64,000 bases of DNA from Pleurostoma richardsiae (lineage: Eukaryota > Ascomycota > Sordariomycetes > Calosphaeriales > Pleurostomataceae): contig JANBVO010000011.1 of the NCBI GenBank assembly GCA_030052745.1, forward strand, positions 372,001-436,000, written 5' to 3'. Positions within the stretch are counted from its first letter, which is position 1, and each line of letters starts with the position of its first letter. The position numbers and the translations under genes were made by a program. Positions 57,920 to 64,000 of the stretch are shown piece after piece. The notes beneath the pieces were generated by a model. It worked only from the letters and a program-made list of their open reading frames with translations. It did no database searches and was not told where the DNA came from.

Positions 57920-58604
57920 ATGGCCTCACTCCGAACCGCATCTGCGGCTCGCATGCTGCGTGCCGCGTCCCAGAGGTCCATGATCGTCCCGGCGGCGAGA
58001 CGCTACGAGAACCAGCTTTCCGCACAGCGTGGACGGCCACCAGCTTCTACGCCCGCCCCTCCGTCGACTACTCACGGCCCCAATCAGCCGGACTACGAGG
58101 CTCACATTGACACTGCCACATCGTACGCATCTCCACCCCCCCATTAGCCCACAGGGGATGGCCGCACGACTAACACAGAGCAGCACCTTCACCCCCGTCC
58201 CAAAGCGCGTCCTCGACGGCAGCGAGGAAGGCGAGGCCCTGCCCGCCGCCGTCCTCTCCGGCGCCCCCATGGAGCTCCAGGCGCGGACGGTCCGTATCTA
58301 CAAGCCCGCGAAGCCCGCGACGCAGTCCGGCACGTGGCACGGGAGCAGGTGGCGGATGGACTGGGACGTGCTGCCGAAGGGCCACCGGTGGGAGAACCCG
58401 CTGATCGGCTGGCAGTCGTCCGGCGACTTCATGCAGGGCACCCACATCAACTTCAAGAGCAAGGAGGACGCAATCGCGTTCGCGGAGAAGCAGGGCTACG
58501 AGTACTTCGTGCAGGAGCCGAACGAGCGCAAGTTCGCGCCCAAGGCCTACGCCAACAACTTCCTGTACTCGCCCAAGAAGCTAAAGCATATCCGGACGAA
58601 GTGA
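57920..58604 (+). CDS. NDUFS4: NADH:ubiquinone oxidoreductase 18-21 kDa subunit (NDUFS4)
   Basis: NDUFS4 is an accessory subunit of the matrix arm of complex I, needed late in assembly. Exons are 57920-58122 and 58184-58604 (207 aa), with a 61-nt intron containing a CTAAC branch site. The N-terminus MASLRTASAARMLRAASQRS is a typical Arg/Ala/Ser mitochondrial presequence, which is why the start at 57920 is preferred over an in-frame ATG 11 codons upstream. The conserved domain reads ARTVRIYKPAKPATQSGTW, HGSRWRMDWDVL, HRWENPLIGWQSSGDFMQG and FAEKQGYEYFVQEP. It ends with a basic tail, FLYSPKKLKHIRTK, as in other fungal orthologues. Confidence 0.95.
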
Positions 58605-59107
58605 GGTGGGAGTATTCGCAGCCAGGGCTGCCAGATGTACATACAGATAGATAAGGTGGACGGGAATTCAGTCAATTGCAGATGTGTCTCTTGGACAATG
58701 CCTTCGTTGTAGACAAAACTAGTGATTTTGATAGCAGGCCTGACAATAATAGGTAGAGTCCTTCGAAACATTGGAGCTTCATATTTCCACGATGGTCAAG
58801 GATATGTGTGTTCAACCTCGATCAATGCGAGGCAATTCCCTAGACAATGATCGTCTAGGCGATGCGCTGTCTTCCGAACGCCATCCGGATGCGCTAATCC
58901 TACAGTAACAGCAAAAGCATTTCGTCGGATACGTCGGCCACAAGAACGATGTGCCTTCCAACAAACACAATGGCCATGCCGCCTCTGCCCTTCCATACCA
59001 TTTCGTCCAGAGTTTCCACCAACGCCATACGCAATCCATACTAGACCGCTTCCCGGGTCATCCTCGAATAATTTAACACGCTCGAAACCCACAAATCATT
59101 AACATCT
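58605..59107. other. intergenic between convergent genes
   Basis: About 500 bp of 3' flanks of NDUFS4 and GID8. A short minus-strand frame (58796-59092) is not supported by any motif. Confidence 0.5.
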
Positions 59108-60438
59108 TCAAGACGTAATCATAGCCTCATGGCCATTTCCACGGCTGTTACCGTCGGCACTGTCACGGTCCTCGCCATTAAGGCCCAGCTCGATGCGGTC
59201 TGGCAGGTTCGACTTCTTACTATCCCTGGCCGTCTGCTCCGCCCATGCCCTCATCTTCACCAACTGACGTATGGCAGCCTCACGGCGTTCTGTCTGACGA
59301 AACAGAATCGCCTTGTTGACATTGTCGGCGACCTCTCTTCGAAGGTCCGGATGTAGCAAAGCAGCGAGCTCGGGCTTCAATCCGTCATGGGGGAAAATTA
59401 GAAGAGCCATGGTCTTCTCCAGCTGTTCCAAGAACTCTGGATGTGTCGGTGCCCGCGGGCCCAGCTGCGTGGTGGCAAACTCCAGAGCTGGGGAGATGTC
59501 ACCATCACCGCATGCCCGAATCAATTCAACGAGCTGAAGCCGAAGCAACGAGAAGTGCAATTGAGGATCTCTGTCCAAAATCTACTGCGCGTTAACACCA
59601 AGAGCCAACATGTGCAGCTGAGATAAGCAAAAAAAAAGAATAGGTGATTGTGGCTCATAGATCTTGGTGGTTGTGTATCATCACTGGCATAGCCGTATGC
59701 GTGGTGCATGTAAACTCGTGTCTTAATCATTGACCTGGAAGGGGAGCGACTGCAAGGAGAGCAAAAAGAGCGAAGCAACACACCTCTGGATCAAGATCAT
59801 TCAAAAGCTCGATGGCATCCTTGATATCTCCCCGGTGGATGAGACCCTGTATCCGCTGCCGAGCCTTGATCGAAGAATCCTCCTGCTGAGGCTGTAGGTT
59901 CGCCTCCTTCGAGAACTTGGCAGCTGCCATCGGGTAGCCTTCCATGGTCAGGTAGTCAAGGATCAGCGCGTTGATATCGCTTAGAACAGTGTTAGCCATC
60001 TGTATCCGAAGTGGTATGTGCATGATATGAAAACGAGAGAGGGTGGCTGATCAGATTAAAAGAAGATAATAAGTTTCTCCGCACGGAATTGCTCAGAGAG
60101 ATTCCCATTTTATTTTGTAGCATCATTATGTAGGTAGCAAGAAGGAGGAGCTGAGCTGACAGAAGTAACAGGGAAGGAGTAGGAACCACACCTTTTCGGC
60201 GACTTGACCTCGGACACTCGCGTCTCGAAGGCATGTCTCAGGAGCGCTGATGATGTGGACGTCTAGAAGCTGTCATTAGCTCGAGCTCTCCATGCAGCAG
60301 CTAGCGAAGATAGCCAGAGACTGCGATCGGCGCTGTCAGAAATTTCCGTACCATCCTGTTCGATATTTCCCGAAACGCTCTCTCGAGGACGAGGTCTAGA
60401 TTTTCAAAGCGGAATTCCCAGGGAATGCTCGAAGACAT
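59108..60438 (-). CDS. GID8: GID8 / TWA1 subunit of the GID-CTLH ubiquitin ligase
   Basis: GID8 is the central scaffold of the GID/CTLH E3 ligase, which in yeast destroys gluconeogenic enzymes when glucose returns. Exons are 60352-60438, 60192-60262, 59784-59979 and 59108-59581. The LisH motif is DINALILDYLTMEGYPMAAA, rebuilt from exons 2 and 3 (SEVKSPKS joined to DINAL). The CTLH motif is IKARQRIQGLIHRGDIKDAI and ELLNDLDPE, followed across the next junction by ILDRDPQLHFSLLRLQLVEL. The CRA region continues to the end, with EFLEQLEKTMALLIF. Length is 275 aa from the ATG at 60438. An in-frame ATG at 60354 is also possible; it would be cut off from the rest by an intron directly after the start codon and give 247 aa. 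Confidence 0.9.
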
Positions 60439-60999
60439 ATGCTGTGTGTCATGGACTTTTGTTTCCAAGGACTGTGGTACAGCCTAGATAGGACGCTTCA
60501 TTTGTGCAGGGAGATGCCGTACTACGCAGCTAGCAGAAGGGAAAGACAGAGGTAGTGAATTGATGAAAATGTGTGTTCGGGAGAAGAAGCTAAGCTTGGC
60601 TGGAATTTCGTCGTCACAACAGGTAAGGCGGAAGAAGCTGGCGCGGCTCCTTTGTGGTGGGGCTCTCCGTGGCTGAGGGGCTGAATTGCTGCCTGCGCCA
60701 CAGGACCCTTTCTGCAGAAGTCTCCGCGATATCACTGCGATTCAAGAGCAGATTACCGGAGATAGGAGCAAATTAACGCGGGGAAAGGCTTTCTCATATT
60801 GCTTCGAACAGACCTCACATATTCTTAGTCTTCCCTGCTCTTTGAGACGCTTTCCTCTGCTTTGAACCATGGAAAGGTAGCACGGTCTTGCAAGCCCTGT
60901 GAGTTTGTTCCAGCCTCGAGCACCCTTGAGCATGTGACCTGTGATACTGAGCTCTTTACAGCTCAGACAACCCCTTCCCTCTGTCTGGACGATTCCAGG
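60439..60999. promoter_or_regulatory. divergent promoter GID8 / uridine kinase
   Basis: About 560 bp between two start codons facing away from each other. It contains the leader of the uridine kinase gene, including an in-frame ATG at 60862. No specific site is recognised. Confidence 0.4.
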
Positions 61000-62840
61000 A
61001 TGGCAGCCAGCGAAGCTGATCATGCCATCACTAAGAGAGCTCACTATAGCCCACCTTGGGCGGATGTAAGCATCATCGGCGTTGCTGGCAGCTCAGGCTC
61101 CGGAAAATCAACGCTCTCGAGGGCCATCGTTAAGAGGTTGAACCTCCCCTGGGTCGTTATTCTGTCAATTGTAAGTGCCAAAGCAATTTATATATCTGGG
61201 GAACCCGTCTCACAGCATTGGACAGGATTCTTTCTACAAGAGCCTTGACAATGAGTCGATCAAGAAGGCTTTCAACAATGAGTACGACTTCGACTCACCG
61301 GAGGTAGGTTCTGCAGTCCCACGGTCGTGGGACAGTGCTTAGATCGAGCAACAGGCGCTGGACTTTGACGTCCTGGTCGACCGTCTGCGCGACCTCAAGG
61401 CTGGGTAAGTTGCTTTGGACTAAGCTAGGATCACAGCCGCTTATGCAAAAATATAGGAAGCGGGCCGAGATTCCTATATATTCCTTTGAGAAGCACCAGC
61501 GGACGGATAAGACGACGACCATCTATTCGCCGCATGTCTTGATTTTGGAGGGCATATTTGCATTGTATGACCCTAGAGTGCTGGAGCTGATGGATATGAG
61601 GGTTTGTTCCCGGATAACGACGCGCCTCGCCTGCTCGCAGGTACTGTGTACTAACTCCTAGCGTAGATATTCTGCGAGGCCGATGCAGACACATGTCTGT
61701 CGCGAAGAATCTTGCGGGATGTGGCGGATCGTGGCCGTTCAGTTGAAGGGGTTATCAAGCAATGGTTCAAGTTTGTGAAACCGAATTTCGAGAAGGTGCG
61801 TGTGGTGACCAGAAACCAAGCTTGTGATCTCGTCTAACATTCGCAGTACGTCGATCCACAACGCAAGGTAGCAGGTACGACATCCAATTCCTCGACCACG
61901 GGCGTGTACTGGGCGTGTAGTACCGGCACCATGTGCCTGTGAGATATCTTTCCAAGCTTAGTACTGACGCGGATCTAGATATCATCGTCCCTAGAGGAGT
62001 TGAGAACGTTGTTGCTATAAGTGAGTTGCAGAAGGCCAGTGACCCGATGTTCTTGCTGACTTGAAAAGATATGGTCGTCCAATTCATCGAACAGAAGCTG
62101 CTGGAGAAGTCTATCCATCACCGCGCAGCCCTTACCAGACTTGAGCTGGAAGGACGGTCTGAGCCGCTCTCGAAGAGGGTGCTATTCCTCGAACAGACCC
62201 CACAGCTTCGTGGGATGAACACGATCATCCAGGACATTGACACTTCGAGCGAGGATTTCATCTTCTACTTTGACCGTCTTGCGGCCCTGGTAGTGGAACT
62301 GTACGTCCCCTCACCCTTGATCGCTTGTTCAACAGCGCCTGACCAGTCCTATGAAGTGCATTGAACAATAGAAAATTCGTGTCCACCACGGTATACACAC
62401 CTACCAACCACGAGTACAAGGGTCTTCGTGCGTCTGGCGAGGTATCAGCTGTAATCCTCCTCCGGGGAGGTGCCGCGTTCGAGATGGGCCTGAAGCGTGT
62501 GCTCCCTGACTGTCGGTCCGGGCGTGTGCTGATCCAGTCTAACATCCGGACTGGCGAGCCGGAGCTGCACTACTGCCAGCTGCCACGGGACATTTCCAAG
62601 CATGAGAGCGTGCTCCTGTTCGACGCGCAGATGTCGAGCGGTGGCTCGGCTCTTATGGCGGTGCAGGTGCTCGTGGACCACGGTGTCGACATCAAGCACA
62701 TCGTGTTCGCGACGTACTCGGCCGGCAAGATGGGCCTGCACCGGCTGACCAAGGTGTTCCCAGACTTGACGGTGGTGGTCTGCAACCTGGTGCAAGACAT
62801 CGAGGAGCGGTGGGTGGAGAGGAAGTATTTCCGGTGTTGA
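61000..62840 (+). CDS. URK1: Uridine/cytidine kinase with a C-terminal uracil phosphoribosyltransferase-like domain
   Basis: The enzyme phosphorylates uridine and cytidine in pyrimidine salvage. Nine exons (61000-61170, 61226-61303, 61355-61404, 61457-61601, 61667-61795, 61847-61874, 61979-62020, 62069-62300, 62372-62840) encode 447 aa. The kinase half has the P-loop IIGVAGSSGSGKSTLSRAIV, DSFYKSLDNESI, FDSPEALDFDVLVDRLRDL, the lid region IFCEADADTCLSRRILRDV and YVDPQRKVADIIVPRG. The second half is UPRT-like: STTVYTPTNHEYKGLRAS, VILLRGGAAFEMGLKRVLPD, and LLFDAQMSSGGSALMAVQVL at the PRPP loop. That loop differs from active UPRTs (see findings). Exon 3 was started at GCG (61355), which restores the conserved SPEALDFD string. 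An upstream in-frame ATG at 60862 would add 46 residues; the later start fits the family better. Confidence 0.94.
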
Positions 62841-63972
62841 AACTACCTTACCTACATGGATAAACACGCATACACATTCCCGCATTTATAAATCGCAGAC
62901 AGCTTGGTCTATAAATCATGCGACGACAGTTAGATGTCACTTAGCTAGGCTCAAGAATCGCATAGAGACATCAGCAACGACCACAGCGACTTGGTAACTT
63001 TCCCAAATGCATCCAGCGGTGTTATTGCGGTGACATTTCGGGACTGTCCCCTGACTAACGCTGCCAGGTACAGAACACGTAACTGGAATAAGACAACCTT
63101 GAGCCTACAGCCCCGTACCATCCGGTAGGTCCCGCTAGTTGGGGAAAAGCTCCCATTACTCAGGTGCGACGAGGTATTTAACGCCCTGGAGGATGCGGTG
63201 CGGCTGTGACTTGGCTCCATGAGGCCCAATCTCATCGAGTGACAGCGAGGAATTCACCGCAATTTACTCGGTATAACTGGACGTTGCGAATAGATGCTCA
63301 AGATTCGGAGATTAGATAATGGACGATCCCCATTGCATTTTGACGGCCAGACGGCCCCAGATCCATCTTTTTCACTTCTCGGAAGACGTGGAAGATTCGG
63401 CCGAGGCGAGCCGCCGAGCTGCCGATGGACGGAACGTACGGGACTCGGAGGGGGCACTTGGTGACGGGACGGGAGCTGTCGAGTCTCGTGAAGGTGCTAA
63501 GGGACGTGCAGTAGTTACGTAGCTTGGCCTAACTAGCGCAGGACAGAAACAGAGCCAGTAACGCCGGTATGACGCAAATGACGCAGTTGGCTCCAGGGCC
63601 TGCAACGACATTTGCCCACGCTGTCGGCATCATACACCGTAAACAGGCCGATTGGCGATTGACTAAGCCCTCCCGCCTCCCAATCAATACCTGACCGACC
63701 CTGTCAATTGAGACATTTCCAGCTTGTGCTTCCGCCAGCTTCCAGCGCCACCTGTTGCCAATTGCAGAAGCTCTGGGTTGCCTGAAGGAGAAGGTTTTTT
63801 TTTTTTCTCTCTTCCAAGATTCTTGTCTTCATTCGTTCTCGATAACCCAGAGCTGAGCGTCTCTTGCGCCTCGCTGCATTTCCGTCCTCGTCGACATGTG
63901 CTGAACGCTGCTTGCGGCGAGCAAATCTGCAAATAACCTCGATCTAACCTTGAGTCGACGACGACGACGACG
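62841..63972. other. intergenic
   Basis: About 1.1 kb downstream of the uridine kinase gene, presumably including the promoter of the gene at the right edge. It has a T-rich tract near 63797-63808 and a run of ACG units at 63956-63972. No coding character is seen. Confidence 0.5.
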
Positions 63973-64000
63973 ATGCCCCCGACAGCGTCCTTCGCAAGGT
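63973..64000 (+). CDS. possible start of a gene cut by the window edge
   Basis: An ATG follows a run of ACG trinucleotides and a pyrimidine-rich leader-like stretch, and opens MPPTASFAR before the window ends. The last bases AAGGT could also be a splice donor. Too little is visible to name a product, and the call rests only on the leader-like context. Confidence 0.3.

Overview
The window is nuclear DNA of a filamentous ascomycete (Pezizomycotina, probably Sordariomycetes; the species cannot be fixed). The coding exons are GC-rich. Introns are short, mostly 50-120 nt, with GTRNGT-type donors and CTAAC/CTAAT branch sites. Genes are dense on both strands, and nearly every one is a conserved fungal housekeeping gene. 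The gene models were assembled by reading splice sites; exon lists are given in each entry and every complete model keeps its reading frame.

Layout. 1-290: 3' end of an RG/D-rich protein. 1382-3288: arginine-specific carbamoyl-phosphate synthase small subunit with its arginine attenuator peptide uORF, which is split by two introns. 4429-9698: ETF beta, an ArfGAP of the GCS1 type and an SBP1-like RRM-RGG-RRM protein, all on the minus strand. 12950-15642: diflavin reductase TAH18. 17237-20092: a membrane-anchored aspartic-protease-like protein that lacks the first catalytic Asp. 24812-27112: a repeat-rich cell-surface protein, in a gene-poor stretch with gaps of 2-5 kb on either side.

29414-36858: CHM7, RAD18, DNA polymerase delta subunit CDC27 and a secreted GH125 mannosidase. 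37720-44675: a class I/II aminotransferase with a mitochondrial-like leader, histone acetyltransferase ESA1, RNA exonuclease REX4 and a cyclopropane-fatty-acid-synthase-like methyltransferase. 46572-50625: RNase H2 subunit C and MCM6. 51866-55808: a large disordered protein that I do not recognise. 56909-58604: ATP synthase subunit f (ATP17) and complex I NDUFS4. 59108-62840: GID8 and uridine kinase/UPRT. A gene probably starts at the right edge (63973).

How the genes fit together. Several neighbours are head-to-head pairs with related jobs. RAD18/CDC27 and RNase H2C/MCM6 are replication and repair genes, and both promoters carry MluI cell-cycle boxes (ACGCGT). ATP17/NDUFS4 are both oxidative phosphorylation genes and share a 333-bp promoter. 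ESA1/REX4 and GID8/URK1 are also divergent. I saw no convincing transposon, virus-derived element, tRNA, rRNA or secondary-metabolite cluster. The most informative non-standard signals are the split attenuator uORF, the replication-gene promoters, a 15-nt microexon in ATP17, the pseudo-protease receptor-like protein and the repeat surface protein.
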